From: Rodentibacter ratti
GTDB lineage: Bacteria; Pseudomonadota; Gammaproteobacteria; Enterobacterales; Pasteurellaceae
Direction: 5' to 3'
DNA: 64,000 bases
Assembly (NCBI RefSeq): GCF_002000485.1
Contig: NZ_MLAJ01000003.1
Span: forward strand, 62,001 to 126,000
The position numbers and the translations under genes are program-made. Positions within the stretch are counted from its first letter, which is position 1, and each line of letters starts with the position of its first letter. Below, one piece after another: positions 19,272-29,188 of this stretch. The notes under the pieces are model-generated. The model searched no databases, had not been told where the DNA came from, and saw nothing but the letters and a program-made list of their open reading frames with translations.

Positions 19272-20321
19272 ATGTTAGAAATGTTGAAAAGCTGGTATGC
19301 CCGCCGTTTAGGCGATCCGCAAGCTATGGGGCTATTGGCAATTTTACTCTTTGGTTTTATTGCCATTTATTTTTTCGGTGATTTAATCGCCCCTTTACTT
19401 ATCGCCATTGTCCTTGCCTATTTATTAGAAATGCCGATTAATTTTCTGACGAAAAATCTGAAACTTCCTCGTATGTTAGCCACTGTTGTGATTTTTGGTG
19501 GATTTATCGGTTTGGCGACAGTTTTCTTTTTAGTCCTTGTACCAATGCTTTGGAACCAAACCATTTCTTTATTGAGTGATTTGCCGGCAATGTTCAATAA
19601 ATTAAATGAATGGCTTCTTGGTTTGCCTGAACATTATCCTGAGCTGATCGATTATTCCATGGTCGATGCTATTTTTAGTTCGGTACGTGAAAAAATTCTC
19701 GGCTTTGGAGAATCTGCCGTCAAACTTTCTTTGGCTTCCATAATGAATCTCGTGTCGCTTGGTATTTATGCTTTCCTCGTGCCGTTAATGATGTTTTTTA
19801 TGTTGAAAGACAAAGGTGAACTATTACAAGGTGTGAGCCGTTTTTTGCCACGCAACCGTCACCTCGCGTTCAAAGTATGGACAGAAATGCAACAACAAAT
19901 TGCCAATTATATCCATGGAAAACTCTTAGAAATTTTAATTGTCACCTTAGTCACTTACGTGATTTTCTTAATTTTTGGATTAAATTATCCACTCTTATTA
20001 TCCGTTGCCGTTGGGCTTTCTGTGCTGGTTCCCTACATCGGTGCGGTGCTTGTGACTATTCCCGTAGCGCTCGTTGCCTTGTTCCAATTCGGCATTAGTC
20101 CAACCTTTTGGTATATCATCATTGCCTTTGCAGTGAGCCAACTCTTAGACGGTAATTTATTAGTCCCTTATTTATTCTCTGAAGCGGTGAATTTACACCC
20201 TCTAATTATCATTATTTCTGTCCTTATTTTTGGCGGTTTATGGGGATTCTGGGGCGTATTTTTTGCCATTCCTTTGGCAACACTGGTCAAAGCCGTACTC
20301 AATGCGCTACCGGAAGATTAA
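19272..20321 (+). CDS. perM: AI-2E family permease PerM (YfgO)
   Basis: Inner-membrane protein of 349 residues with about eight transmembrane helices and the AI-2E/UPF0118 features: a periplasmic loop after helix 3, and the C-terminal motifs [17 protein letters not shown] and [10 protein letters not shown]. Family members include the AI-2 exporter TqsA and Na+/H+ antiporters; the substrate of PerM is unknown. I choose the ATG at 19272 ([12 protein letters not shown]), which matches Haemophilus relatives. An ATG at 19251 would add seven residues. Confidence 0.88.
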   Translation: MLEMLKSWYARRLGDPQAMGLLAILLFGFIAIYFFGDLIAPLLIAIVLAYLLEMPINFLTKNLKLPRMLATVVIFGGFIGLATVFFLVLVPMLWNQTISLLSDLPAMFNKLNEWLLGLPEHYPELIDYSMVDAIFSSVREKILGFGESAVKLSLASIMNLVSLGIYAFLVPLMMFFMLKDKGELLQGVSRFLPRNRHLAFKVWTEMQQQIANYIHGKLLEILIVTLVTYVIFLIFGLNYPLLLSVAVGLSVLVPYIGAVLVTIPVALVALFQFGISPTFWYIIIAFAVSQLLDGNLLVPYLFSEAVNLHPLIIIISVLIFGGLWGFWGVFFAIPLATLVKAVLNALPED

Positions 20322-20366
20322 TAAGAAGATAAATTTTATTGTCTGTACAAGAGCATAAAATAAAAC

Positions 20367-20400
20367 AGGGTACTCTCACTGTTCAAAGATGGATTACCCT
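20367..20400. terminator. Probable shared terminator of perM and trmO
   Basis: AGGGTA and TACCCT can pair across a 22-base loop between two convergent genes, with T-rich sequence on both outer sides. The stem is short. Confidence 0.4.
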
Positions 20401-21118
20401 ACTTTATTTTTTCAATATCTAATATTTCAACCACATCCACTGTCCCCACTTTAATCTGCCACTTGATATTAAAATCGTAAAGGCTAATCCCATAAATACG
20501 TTCGCTCGGCTTACCATGTTGATAGGCAGGACGCGGATCCTGTTCGATGACTTCACGAATAAAACGCCTTAAGTGCGGTCGTTTCTCTTCCAATTTTTTG
20601 ACTACACTTTGAGCATGTTCGGTAAATTCCACCTGAAGTTTTGCTGGCGGTTTTTGTTGTGCAAAACTTGATCGAGCATCCGGCTCACTATCGGCATAAG
20701 CAATATAAGGTTTAATATCGAAGATCGGCGTACCGTCCACCAAATCTACCGCCCCTAAATGTAAAAATACTTTGCCGTTAATGCATTCTACCTCTCGTAG
20801 TGCCACCTTTGATAATCCTAGCGGATTGGGGCGATGGGTCGCCCGTGACGCAAACACACCTACCCGTTGATTTCCCCCTAAACGGGGTGGCCTTACAGTG
20901 GGCTGCCATTTGCCTTGCTGAATTTGATCAAACTGAAAAATTAACCAAAGATGGCTAAATTTTTCCAAACCTCGCACCGCTTCCGGTGAATTATAAGGCG
21001 GGAGTAATTCCACAATACCAACCCCATCTTGCACTAAGTCCGGTTGACGGGGGACAGAAAATTTTTCTTTATAAGGCGTGTGAATAATCGCAATAGGCGA
21101 TAGGGTTAAATCATTCAT
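20399..21118 (-). CDS. trmO: tRNA (N6-threonylcarbamoyl-A37) methyltransferase TrmO (TsaA)
   Basis: S-adenosylmethionine-dependent enzyme that N6-methylates ct6A/t6A at position 37 of tRNA-Thr and helps decode ACY codons. It has 239 residues. The N-terminal beta-barrel TsaA domain contains the signature [15 protein letters not shown] (about residues 90-104), and a C-terminal domain with [12 protein letters not shown] follows. It is divergent from menA. A USS lies inside the gene. The family assignment is secure, and the old name YaeB/VirR should not be taken as a phage function. Confidence 0.94.
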   Translation of the reverse strand: MNDLTLSPIAIIHTPYKEKFSVPRQPDLVQDGVGIVELLPPYNSPEAVRGLEKFSHLWLIFQFDQIQQGKWQPTVRPPRLGGNQRVGVFASRATHRPNPLGLSKVALREVECINGKVFLHLGAVDLVDGTPIFDIKPYIAYADSEPDARSSFAQQKPPAKLQVEFTEHAQSVVKKLEEKRPHLRRFIREVIEQDPRPAYQHGKPSERIYGISLYDFNIKWQIKVGTVDVVEILDIEKIK

Positions 21119-21179
21119 AAATATTTAGGATTATTGTAGAATACGCCACTTATTGTAATCAAAAGTGCGGTCAAAAAAA

Positions 21180-22091
21180 ATGACAAATGAAAAATTGAAA
21201 ATGTGGTGGGAAACAGCGCGCCCGAAAACTTTGCCCTTAGCATTAGCCTCAATCTTCACCGGCTCGGCTTTAGGCTATTGGGCAAATCCGGAGAAATTTA
21301 ATTATTGGGTGATGGTACTTTGTTTACTGACGACGATCTTATTACAAATTCTTTCAAATTTTGCCAATGACTATGGCGATCATCAAAAAGGTTCGGATAC
21401 CGAAGAACGTATCGGACCATTACGTGGCATTCAAAAAGGGGGAATTTCAGCCACTGAATTGAAATGGGGGTTAATTTTAATGGCTGTGGCAAGTTTTATT
21501 GCCGGGAGTTTACTGATCGGCATTGCTTACGAAAATCTTGCTGATTTATTAACTTTTGCGGGACTGGGTATTTTAGCCATTATCGCCGCGATTACTTACA
21601 CGGTGGGAACCAAGCCCTATGGTTATATGGGATTAGGTGATATTTCCGTTTTACTGTTTTTTGGTTTGCTTGGGGTGGGCGGAACCTACTATTTACAAAC
21701 GCATAGTATCGACAGCAAAATTCTTCTACCGGCCCTCGGCTCAGGTTTATTAGCCGGTGCCGTGCTAAACATTAATAACTTACGGGATATAGAACAAGAT
21801 GCCAAAGCGGGGAAAAATACATTAGCTGTACGTTTAGGGGCGCATAAAGGACGCATCTATCACTGCATTTTATTAAGCAATGCAGTATTATATTACTTCA
21901 TTTTTACCATTACTAGCGCAACCTCTTGGACAAATTATTTATTCTTACTCACCGTTCCATTACTTATAAAACACGCAATTTTTGTCTATCGTAGCCAAGA
22001 GCCCGGCACGTTACGCCCAATGCTTGCACAGATGTCAATGATTTCATTACTCGTCAATGTGCTTTTTAGTTTGGGCTTGCTTATCGGCTAA
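21180..22091 (+). CDS. menA: 1,4-dihydroxy-2-naphthoate polyprenyltransferase
   Basis: Integral-membrane UbiA-superfamily prenyltransferase that attaches the isoprenoid tail in menaquinone synthesis. It has 303 residues and about nine transmembrane helices. The first aspartate motif is NFANDYGDHQKGSD (about 65-78) and the second NNLRDIEQDAKAGK (about 197-210). Start at the ATG 21180; the codons before it are a USS and are unlikely to be coding. It is followed by rraA after 47 bases, as in many gammaproteobacteria (menA-rraA). Confidence 0.96.
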   Translation: MTNEKLKMWWETARPKTLPLALASIFTGSALGYWANPEKFNYWVMVLCLLTTILLQILSNFANDYGDHQKGSDTEERIGPLRGIQKGGISATELKWGLILMAVASFIAGSLLIGIAYENLADLLTFAGLGILAIIAAITYTVGTKPYGYMGLGDISVLLFFGLLGVGGTYYLQTHSIDSKILLPALGSGLLAGAVLNINNLRDIEQDAKAGKNTLAVRLGAHKGRIYHCILLSNAVLYYFIFTITSATSWTNYLFLLTVPLLIKHAIFVYRSQEPGTLRPMLAQMSMISLLVNVLFSLGLLIG

Positions 22092-22138
22092 ATCGGCATA
22101 TACTAGGCATGATCTCAAAATTTTAATAGGGGAAATTT

Positions 22139-22639
22139 ATGTTTATTGATACTTCAGAACTTTGTGATCTTTACGCTGATCAAGTGGATGTGGTAGAACC
22201 CATCTTTTCCAGTTTCGGTGGCGTAAATCACTTTTATGGTAAAGTCACAACGGTGAAATGCTTTGAAAATAACGGACTCATCGCTGAAGTATTAGAAGAA
22301 AACGGCGAAGGGCGTGTATTGGTTGTTGACGGAGGTGGTGCCGTGCGTCGAGGATTAGTCGATGCAGAACTCGCTCAACTTGCAGCAGATAACGACTGGG
22401 AAGGCATTATTGTTTACGGTGCGATTCGCCAAATCCAACAACTTGAAAATATTGATATTGGTATTCATGCATTGGCACCCATTCCCGTCAGTGCCGATGA
22501 AAATAACATCGGCGAAACTGATATTCCCGTAAATTTTGGAGGGGTAACCTTCTTCCCTGAAGATTATATTTACGCCGACCTTACCGGTATCGTTCTCTCC
22601 CAAGAACCACTCGATCTAACAGATTTTGAGGAAGAATAA
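22139..22639 (+). CDS. rraA: Regulator of RNase E activity RraA
   Basis: Trimeric protein of 166 residues that binds RNase E and lowers its activity, changing mRNA decay. The fold and the motif [19 protein letters not shown] (about 60-78) match RraA. Older annotation as MenG methyltransferase is wrong for this family, although the gene follows menA. A GGGGAAA site precedes the ATG. A terminator follows directly. Confidence 0.96.
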   Translation: MFIDTSELCDLYADQVDVVEPIFSSFGGVNHFYGKVTTVKCFENNGLIAEVLEENGEGRVLVVDGGGAVRRGLVDAELAQLAADNDWEGIIVYGAIRQIQQLENIDIGIHALAPIPVSADENNIGETDIPVNFGGVTFFPEDYIYADLTGIVLSQEPLDLTDFEEE

Positions 22640-22652
22640 TCAAAATTGAAAG

Positions 22653-22678
22653 TGCGGTAATTTTTTACCGCATTTTTT
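22653..22678 (+). terminator. Terminator of menA-rraA
   Basis: TGCGGTAA and TTACCGCA pair around a 4-base loop and are followed by six T residues. One arm comes from a USS and the other from a partial USS. Confidence 0.85.
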
Positions 22679-22685
22679 GTTTAAT

Positions 22686-22707
22686 TTTTTTGCACTTGAT
22701 CACACTT
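22686..22707 (+). promoter_or_regulatory. Possible CRP site upstream of the SLC13 carrier
   Basis: A good right half-site (TCACA at 22700-22704) follows a poor left half (TTTGC at 22689-22693) at the correct 6-base spacing. The gene start is about 86 bases downstream. CRP control of a dicarboxylate carrier would make sense, but the match is partial. Confidence 0.3.
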
Positions 22708-22789
22708 TTGAATTTTGCTCGTTGCAAGTTCATGACATTCCTTTAACATTATTTCGTTCATTTAGTTTACAAAAATGTGGGGGAATTTT

Positions 22790-24175
22790 ATGAACGCAAC
22801 ATCTTCACTTAAAATACATAAAAATGGCATCATATTCCTTGCGGATATTGTGTTATTTTTTGTTTTATTAAAATTTTTACCTTTTTCACCTAAAGAGAAT
22901 GCCGGGCTTGCATTACTAGGTTTCATTGCCGTACTTTGGTTGAGTGAAGCTTTGCATGTTACGATCACTGCATTACTTGTTCCATTACTGGGAATTGTAT
23001 TAGGTCTGGTCACTACAAAACAGGCTCTTGCTACTTTTTCCGATCCCACTATTTTCCTATTCTTTGGCGGATTTGCATTGGCAACAGCGTTACATATGCA
23101 GAAACTGGATAGAATGATAGCCAATAAAATTATGGCTCTCGCGAAAGGAAACCTTTTTGTTGCAGTGATTTATCTCTTTCTCATCACCGCTTTCCTTTCA
23201 ATGTGGATGAGTAATACGGCAACCGCTGCGATGATGTTACCGCTCGCAATGGGTATTTTAAGTAATATGGATAGAGAAAAAGAACATAATACTTATGTAT
23301 TCGTTTTGTTAGGGATCGCCTATAGCGCAAGTATTGGTGGAATGGGAACCTTAGTCGGAAGTCCGCCAAATGCCATTGTGGCGAGTAACTTACACCTCAC
23401 GTTCTCAGATTGGCTCTGGTACGGCTTACCAATCATGTTGATCTTATTACCTTTAATGATCGGTACACTTTTCATTGTATTCAAGCCTAAACTGAATAAA
23501 CGTTTTGAACAATCTTTTGAAAAAATTGAGATGAATCCGCAACGGATTTTAACTTTAGTCATCTTCGTATTTATCGCTTTGTGCTGGGTATTTAGTGGCA
23601 AAATTAATCCTATCATCTCTGGCTTTCTAGGATTACCAAAAAACATTGCAAGTTTTGATAGCGTTGTTGCATTACTCGCCGCCATTATTATCTGCGCAAC
23701 AGGTGTAGCGAGTTGGAAACAAATCCAAGATAATACCGATTGGGGTGTATTGATGCTCTTTGGCGGTGGCTTAACATTAAGTGCCATTTTGAAAGATTCC
23801 GGTGCAAGTAAAATTCTTGCTGACGGCATTGTCTTCTTAGTTCAAGGACAACATTACTATCTAATTGGTTTATTAGTCGCAACATTTATCATTTTCTTAA
23901 CAGAATTTACATCTAATACCGCCAGTGCAGCATTGCTTGTGCCAATCTTTATTTCCATCGCTCAGTCCTTAGGGATTCCGGAAATTGGTCTTGCATTAAT
24001 TATCGGCTTAGGCGCATCCTGTGCATTTATGTTGCCGGTGGCAACGCCGCCAAATGCCATTGTGTTTGGTAGCGGTCAAGTCAAACAAAGCGAAATGGTA
24101 CGTGCCGGTCTGGTATTAAATATTGTCTGTGTCTTTGTGATTGCTACATTCGGCTATTTATTCTGGTTGAACTAA
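22790..24175 (+). CDS. SLC13/DASS family sodium-coupled anion carrier
   Basis: Inner-membrane secondary transporter of 461 residues with about 11-12 membrane segments. Both DASS signature loops are present: SNTATAAMMLP (about residue 143) and SNTASAALLVP (about 374), the Ser-Asn-Thr motifs that bind sodium and a carboxylate in VcINDY. The segment LPVATPPNAIVFGSG near the end is also typical. Likely substrates are C4-dicarboxylates such as succinate, fumarate or malate; sulfate is less likely. The ATG at 22790 follows a strong GGGGGAA site. It stands alone, between two terminators. Confidence 0.9.
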   Translation: MNATSSLKIHKNGIIFLADIVLFFVLLKFLPFSPKENAGLALLGFIAVLWLSEALHVTITALLVPLLGIVLGLVTTKQALATFSDPTIFLFFGGFALATALHMQKLDRMIANKIMALAKGNLFVAVIYLFLITAFLSMWMSNTATAAMMLPLAMGILSNMDREKEHNTYVFVLLGIAYSASIGGMGTLVGSPPNAIVASNLHLTFSDWLWYGLPIMLILLPLMIGTLFIVFKPKLNKRFEQSFEKIEMNPQRILTLVIFVFIALCWVFSGKINPIISGFLGLPKNIASFDSVVALLAAIIICATGVASWKQIQDNTDWGVLMLFGGGLTLSAILKDSGASKILADGIVFLVQGQHYYLIGLLVATFIIFLTEFTSNTASAALLVPIFISIAQSLGIPEIGLALIIGLGASCAFMLPVATPPNAIVFGSGQVKQSEMVRAGLVLNIVCVFVIATFGYLFWLN

Positions 24176-24193
24176 CGAGAAAAACACTATAAA

Positions 24194-24227
24194 AAACGAC
24201 CGCACTTTGAGCCAAGTGCGGTCGTTT
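24194..24227. terminator. Bidirectional USS-pair terminator
   Basis: AAACGACCGCACTT and AAGTGCGGTCGTTT form a perfect 14-bp stem with a 6-base loop between the convergent SLC13 and ABC exporter genes. T residues follow on both strands. Confidence 0.88.
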
Positions 24228-24238
24228 CTCTTTCTGTT

Positions 24239-26089
24239 TTAATCTAAATGTTCATGGCTACTTAAAAAACCACCGCTTTGATGTTTCCAAAGTTTGGCAT
24301 ACAAACCATTCTGTTCAAGCAATTCGCTGTGTGTCCCCTGCTCTACAATTTGACCTTTATCTAACACAATTAAACGGTCCATTGCCGCAATAGTAGATAA
24401 ACGATGGGCAATAGCGATCACCGTTTTATTTTCCATCATTTTATCGAGGCTTTCTTGAATCGCCACTTCCACTTCAGAATCCAACGCACTGGTGGCCTCA
24501 TCCAGTAATAAAATCGGTGCATCTTTCAACATCACACGGGCAATAGCAATACGCTGACGTTGACCGCCGGACAGTTTAACCCCTCGCTCACCCACGTGTG
24601 CATCATAGCCTTTTCGCCCTTGTGCATCCGTCAAAAACGGAATGAAATCTGCTGCTTCGGCACGTTCTGCCGCCCATTTCATTTCTTCATCCGTTGCATT
24701 TGGGCGACCATAAATAATATTGTCACGGACGGAACGGTGTAATAGCGAAGTATCTTGTGTCACCAAACCAATTTGACGACGCAAACTTTCTTGTTGCACA
24801 TCCAAGACATTTTGTCCGTCGATGGTGATGGTGCCATGCTGTGCCTCGTAAAAACGAAGCAAGAGGTTCACAATCGTGGATTTTCCCGCCCCGGAACGCC
24901 CGATTAAGCCGACTTTTTCTCCCGGTTTAATGGTGAGATTAAAATGATTTAATAGCGGCTTTGTCGGATCATAGGCAAAGGTAATATCATTAAATTTAAT
25001 TTCCCCTTGCTTGACCTGTAACGCCGGACAATTCGGTTTATCCACAATGGTATGCGGTTTTGTCAATGTCGCCATTCCATCATTTACCGTACCGATATTT
25101 TCAAATAAGCGTGCCGATTCCCACATAATCCAACGGGACAAGCCGTTCACACGCAATGCCATGGCAGTCGCTGTGGCAATCGCCCCGACGCCCACTTGCC
25201 CCTGTTGCCATAAAATGACCCCCAATACGGCAGTGGTAAGGGTTAAGAAAATATTACTTGCATAAGTTAAGGTATCAAGGGAGGTGGCAAGACGCATTTG
25301 TGCGTGTACCGTCACCATAAATTCTTCCATGGAGCGTTTGGCATACGCTGCCTCACGGGAACCGTGAGAGAATAATTTCACCGTTGCAATATTGGAATAA
25401 GCATCGGTTACCCGTCCGGTCATCAAAGAACGGGCATCGGCTTGGCGTTCTGCCGTTTTCGCTAAACGAGGAATCAGCAATTTCAAAATGGTGATAAAGA
25501 GGAAAATCCAAATCGCAAAAGGCAATAAGAACCAAATATCCAATGCCGCTAACACCAAACCTGAGGTAATAAAATACACCGCCACATAAACCAACATATC
25601 AGCGATCGTCATCACCGTATCACGCACGGCAAGGGCGGTTTGCATCACTTTTGCCGAAACCCGCCCGGCAAATTCATCTTGGTAAAAACTCAAACTTTGT
25701 CCAAGCATTAAACGATGGAAATTCCAACGCAGCCGCATTGGGAACACCCCTTGCAAGGTTTGCAATCGAACATTCACACCAATAAAAGACCATACAATGC
25801 TTAACAAAAGCAATGCAACCATACCAATTAATAAATGCCCTTTTTCTTGCCATAAGGTTGCCGGAGTATAAGCCCCAAGCCAATCGACCAGTAAGCCCAT
25901 AAATTGGAAGAGTAACGCCTCCATTATGCCGGTCCCCACCGTTAAAATCGCCAGCAAGAAAATCCAGCCTTTCATTCCGTCAATACTTGACCAAATAAAA
26001 CGGAACAAGCCTTTTTCCGGTGTTGTCGGATTGCCTTCCGGATAAGGATTTAAACGGTTCTCAAACCATGAAAAAATTTTATCGAACAT
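24239..26089 (-). CDS. ABC-type exporter, fused membrane and ATPase domains
   Basis: Type IV ABC half-transporter of 616 residues, MsbA/MDR-like. Six transmembrane helices lie in the first about 330 residues. The ATPase has Walker A GRSGAGKST near 400, signature KLSGGQRQR near 508, Walker B ILLLDEATSALD near 530 and the H-loop IAHRLST. It works as a homodimer or with a partner; the substrate is unknown. It is not the lipid A flippase MsbA itself by sequence, so lipid, drug or peptide export is only inferred. A hairpin with a T-run lies in its 5' leader. It is a single gene, convergent with the SLC13 carrier. Confidence 0.9.
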   Translation of the reverse strand: MFDKIFSWFENRLNPYPEGNPTTPEKGLFRFIWSSIDGMKGWIFLLAILTVGTGIMEALLFQFMGLLVDWLGAYTPATLWQEKGHLLIGMVALLLLSIVWSFIGVNVRLQTLQGVFPMRLRWNFHRLMLGQSLSFYQDEFAGRVSAKVMQTALAVRDTVMTIADMLVYVAVYFITSGLVLAALDIWFLLPFAIWIFLFITILKLLIPRLAKTAERQADARSLMTGRVTDAYSNIATVKLFSHGSREAAYAKRSMEEFMVTVHAQMRLATSLDTLTYASNIFLTLTTAVLGVILWQQGQVGVGAIATATAMALRVNGLSRWIMWESARLFENIGTVNDGMATLTKPHTIVDKPNCPALQVKQGEIKFNDITFAYDPTKPLLNHFNLTIKPGEKVGLIGRSGAGKSTIVNLLLRFYEAQHGTITIDGQNVLDVQQESLRRQIGLVTQDTSLLHRSVRDNIIYGRPNATDEEMKWAAERAEAADFIPFLTDAQGRKGYDAHVGERGVKLSGGQRQRIAIARVMLKDAPILLLDEATSALDSEVEVAIQESLDKMMENKTVIAIAHRLSTIAAMDRLIVLDKGQIVEQGTHSELLEQNGLYAKLWKHQSGGFLSSHEHLD

Positions 26090-26108
26090 AAGATTTCCTT
26101 AAAAACAA

Positions 26109-26128
26109 AAGGCAACATAGGTTGCCTT
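26109..26128 (-). terminator. Terminator-like hairpin in the leader of the ABC exporter
   Basis: AAGGCAAC and GTTGCCTT form an 8-bp stem with a 4-base loop, and on the minus strand TTGTTTTT follows. It lies about 20 bases upstream of the exporter start codon, with no gene upstream on that strand that it could terminate. Confidence 0.55.
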
Positions 26129-26298
26129 CAAAACTTAGCCATTATAGCGTAAAAAAACTGCAATTTACATTGCACAATTTTTTTAAATCATCCATCATAC
26201 TTCCGCTGTAAAAATTGAGATGAATAATCCGAATTCCATTATCAATGGATTATTTACCTCACAAATTAATTATTCCATTAACTTTAGGAGAGAATACG

Positions 26299-26643
26299 AT
26301 GTTTACCGATTGGAAAGAACACACTTCACACGTTAAAAAATCATTTGGCGAGCTTGGCAAAAAACACCCGAAAATGTTGCAAGCCTATCAAGCATTAGGT
26401 GCGGCGGCTGCGGAGGGGAATGTACTTGATGCCAAAACCCGTGAATTAATTGCTCTTGCGGTGGCTATCACCACTCGTTGTGAAAGTTGCATTAGCGTTC
26501 ATGCAGAAGAAGCGGTAAAAGCAGGGGCGACGGAAGAAGAAGTTTCCGCAGCTTTAGCGATGTCTATCGCCCTTAATGCCGGTGCTGCTTATACCTATTC
26601 TTTGCGTGCATTAGAAGCATTTAATGTACAAAAAGGGAAATAA
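26299..26643 (+). CDS. AhpD-like carboxymuconolactone decarboxylase family protein
   Basis: A 114-residue all-helical protein of the AhpD/CMD superfamily. The redox motif CESCISVH (Cys61, Cys64, His68) matches alkylhydroperoxidase-type members, suggesting thiol-peroxidase activity; the partner reductase is unknown. The ATG at 26299 is chosen because TAGGAG stands eight bases upstream; a longer in-frame start at 26245 has no such site. A close relative exists in H. influenzae. It is a single gene ended by a clear terminator. Confidence 0.9.
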   Translation: MFTDWKEHTSHVKKSFGELGKKHPKMLQAYQALGAAAAEGNVLDAKTRELIALAVAITTRCESCISVHAEEAVKAGATEEEVSAALAMSIALNAGAAYTYSLRALEAFNVQKGK

Positions 26644-26665
26644 TCTTTCTAAAATGAATGATATT

Positions 26666-26689
26666 GGCGTTCAATGAACGCCTTTTTTA
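26666..26689 (+). terminator. Terminator of the AhpD-like gene
   Basis: GGCGTT and AACGCC pair around a 5-base loop and are followed by TTTTTTATT. The T-tract touches the end of the convergent opsX gene. Confidence 0.85.
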
Positions 26690-27733
26690 TTGCCACAAAT
26701 TCAATTTTTCCATTTGTGCAATCACCTCTTTCACTTGAATTTCCGCCATCAAATTTTTCCCTTTCAATTTTGTCGCCCAGGGCAATTCCGCAGAAGGTTT
26801 GCCAAATTCTTTTTGCACGTTTTGTTCATACACAGACACCACATTTTCCCTATTATTGTAGGGGGCAGTACGCAATGGATTGTGATAGGCATACAATCCG
26901 ATGATCGGCGTTCCCTGTGTTGTGGCAATATGAGCCGGGCCGGAATCCGGCGAAAGTACAAGATCAACCTTCGCAATCAATGCTGTCAGTTGTTTTAAAC
27001 TCGTTTTTCCGGCGGCATTGGTCGGTGAAAAATCACAAAGTGCGGTTATTTTTTCCACCATTTCCAACTCTCTTTTCGCCGGAGAACTACAAAAAATCAC
27101 ATTCACATTATGCTGATTGGCGATATTTGCCACTTCCGCATAACGTTCCACCAACCAATCTTTTTCAGCCTTACTGGAACAAGGGGAAATTAATAAATTT
27201 TTACGGGTCGGATCAATAAATTGTGCGGTGGCGTGCTGATCTTGTGGTGAAATGGCTAAATGCCAGGTGGGAGCCACTTTGGGCACACCAATATATTCGG
27301 CAAACGCCATAAAACCGTCTAATACATGGGGCGATATCGGATCAATCACACGGCGATTGACAAAAAGCCATTGCCCCTCACGAGAACGTTTTTTGCCAAA
27401 ACCGATTTTATATTTTGCCTTAATCCCGAGAGAAAGGATGGATGCTCGAAACGCCGTTTGCATATTCAACAAAGCATCAAAATGAGTATTTTTAAGCTGT
27501 TTCCATAGGGAAAAAACGCCCTTCCAGCCGGTTTTCTTATCATAAGGGATCAAGGTCACATTCGGTATCCCTTCTAATAAAGCCGCTTCCGTTTTCCCCA
27601 CAATCCAAGTGATTTTTGTCTGCGGATAATAGGTCTGAATACGTTGCACCACCGCAAGGGCATGACACACATCCCCCATGGCAGACAGACGAAGAATACA
27701 GATTGATGTAGGAGCTTCGGTAAAAAGCGACAT
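26687..27733 (-). CDS. opsX: Lipopolysaccharide heptosyltransferase I (OpsX)
   Basis: GT-B glycosyltransferase of family 9 that adds the first heptose to Kdo in the lipopolysaccharide inner core, using ADP-heptose at the inner face of the cytoplasmic membrane. It has 348 residues. The N-terminal ICILRLSAMGDVCHALAV and the nucleotide-binding motif LSPDSGPAHIATTQGTPIIGLY near residue 260-281 are typical. The second of two close ATGs (27733) fits the AAAGGA site. It is divergent from kdkA, which phosphorylates the Kdo to which this heptose is attached. Confidence 0.94.
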   Translation of the reverse strand: MSLFTEAPTSICILRLSAMGDVCHALAVVQRIQTYYPQTKITWIVGKTEAALLEGIPNVTLIPYDKKTGWKGVFSLWKQLKNTHFDALLNMQTAFRASILSLGIKAKYKIGFGKKRSREGQWLFVNRRVIDPISPHVLDGFMAFAEYIGVPKVAPTWHLAISPQDQHATAQFIDPTRKNLLISPCSSKAEKDWLVERYAEVANIANQHNVNVIFCSSPAKRELEMVEKITALCDFSPTNAAGKTSLKQLTALIAKVDLVLSPDSGPAHIATTQGTPIIGLYAYHNPLRTAPYNNRENVVSVYEQNVQKEFGKPSAELPWATKLKGKNLMAEIQVKEVIAQMEKLNLWQ

Positions 27734-27810
27734 AGGCATTCCTTTCTCGTTTAAATTAGCGTTATTTTAAAGTAGAATGGGGGCATTTTCTATCATTCAA
27801 TCCATCTAAA

Positions 27811-28560
27811 ATGCTTGAGTTCCAACAAGATAACCAATTTTTTGTCTTCAATTTTGACCGCACTTTTGACCAACAACATCAGTTTTTCGACCCTCAATTT
27901 TGGCAAACAAAAAACCGTATTCTTGGCTCGGCGAAAGGTCGGGGAACCACTTACTTTTTGGCAACACAAGATTGGTTTGGCGTAAATTGTGCCCTTCGTC
28001 ATTATTATCGAGGCGGTTTATGGGGAAAATTCAATAAAGATCGTTATCATTTTTCAAGCCTTCCCCAAACACGCAGTTTCGCAGAATTTTTTTTATTACA
28101 ACGCTTGTATGAAGCGGGTTTACCTGTCCCTAAGCCCATTGGCGCACGCATAAAAAAAGGTAAGATTGGCGTTTGCTATCAAGCAGATATTCTCACCGAA
28201 AAGATCGAAAATGCACAGGATTTGACCGCACTTTTGCAAACTCAACATCTTGCTGATGAAACTTGGCAACAAATCGGTGGGTTAATTCGTCAACTGCACG
28301 ATCTGCAAATTTGCCATACGGATCTCAACGCCCATAATATTCTGGTTCAACACACAGATCTCACACAAAAATGTTGGCTGCTGGATTTTGATAAGTGCGG
28401 TGAAAAATCAGGGGATTTTTGGAAAACGGAAAACTTGAACCGTTTACACCGCTCTTTTATGAAAGAAAGAGAAAGAATGAAAATCCAATTTACAGAACAA
28501 AACTGGGCAAAATTAATCTCCGGTTATCATCAAAATTTCAACAAAAAGGATAAACAATAA
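27811..28560 (+). CDS. kdkA: 3-deoxy-D-manno-octulosonic acid kinase
   Basis: Phosphorylates position 4 of the single Kdo residue in Haemophilus-type lipopolysaccharide; this replaces the second Kdo of enterobacteria. It has 249 residues with a protein-kinase-like fold. The catalytic loop is [10 protein letters not shown] (about 168-177) and the metal-binding motif WLLDFDKCG (about 189-197). Two complement USS (27857 and 28225) and one direct USS (28393) fall within the gene, an unusually high density. It overlaps rdgB by one base. Confidence 0.95.
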   Translation: MLEFQQDNQFFVFNFDRTFDQQHQFFDPQFWQTKNRILGSAKGRGTTYFLATQDWFGVNCALRHYYRGGLWGKFNKDRYHFSSLPQTRSFAEFFLLQRLYEAGLPVPKPIGARIKKGKIGVCYQADILTEKIENAQDLTALLQTQHLADETWQQIGGLIRQLHDLQICHTDLNAHNILVQHTDLTQKCWLLDFDKCGEKSGDFWKTENLNRLHRSFMKERERMKIQFTEQNWAKLISGYHQNFNKKDKQ

Positions 28561-29150
28561 TGCAGAAAATTGTACTTGCCACCGGCAACCAAGGCAAAGT
28601 AAAAGAAATGGCAGATGTGTTAGCCACATTCGGATTTGAGGTTATCGCTCAAACGGATTTAGGGATTGAAAGCCCGGAAGAAACCGGACTGACCTTTGTG
28701 GAAAATGCTTTATTGAAGGCTCGCTATGCAGCAGAAAAATCAGGCTTACCAGCGATTGCGGACGATTCCGGTCTAGTCGTCAACGCGCTGAATGGCGCAC
28801 CGGGTTTGTATTCCGCCCGCTATGCCGGAGAAGAAGGCAATGATGCCAAAAATCGTCAAAAATTATTGGCAGAACTTGCCGATGTACCAAAGGAAAAACG
28901 CCAAGCAAAATTTGTGAGCTGTATTGTGTTATTACACCACCCCACCGATCCTTCCCCAATCATTGCAGAAGGCGAATGCCACGGTGTAATTGGTTTTGAG
29001 GAAAAAGGGGAAAACGGATTTGGTTACGACAGCTTATTCTTCAGTCCGGAACAAGGCTGCACCTTTGCAGAACTGGAAACAACTGAAAAGAAAAAAATTT
29101 CTCACCGTGCACGGGCATTGCAAGAATTAAAGGTAAAATTGAGCGTTTAA
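28560..29150 (+). CDS. rdgB: dITP/XTP pyrophosphatase (non-canonical purine NTPase)
   Basis: Hydrolyses dITP, ITP and XTP to monophosphates and so keeps deaminated purines out of nucleic acids. It has 196 residues of the HAM1 family. The N-terminal [11 protein letters not shown], the catalytic ADDSGLVV (about 66-73) and SHRARAL near the end are conserved. The start codon overlaps the kdkA stop (TAATG), indicating coupled translation. Confidence 0.97.
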   Translation: MQKIVLATGNQGKVKEMADVLATFGFEVIAQTDLGIESPEETGLTFVENALLKARYAAEKSGLPAIADDSGLVVNALNGAPGLYSARYAGEEGNDAKNRQKLLAELADVPKEKRQAKFVSCIVLLHHPTDPSPIIAEGECHGVIGFEEKGENGFGYDSLFFSPEQGCTFAELETTEKKKISHRARALQELKVKLSV

Positions 29151-29188
29151 TAAAAACCGGTGTTATATAATGCCAAAAAAGGAAAATA

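Noticed and set aside
22139-22639. MenG demethylmenaquinone methyltransferase
   Set aside because: The protein is RraA; it lacks SAM motifs, and the menG name is an old misassignment based on the menA neighbour.
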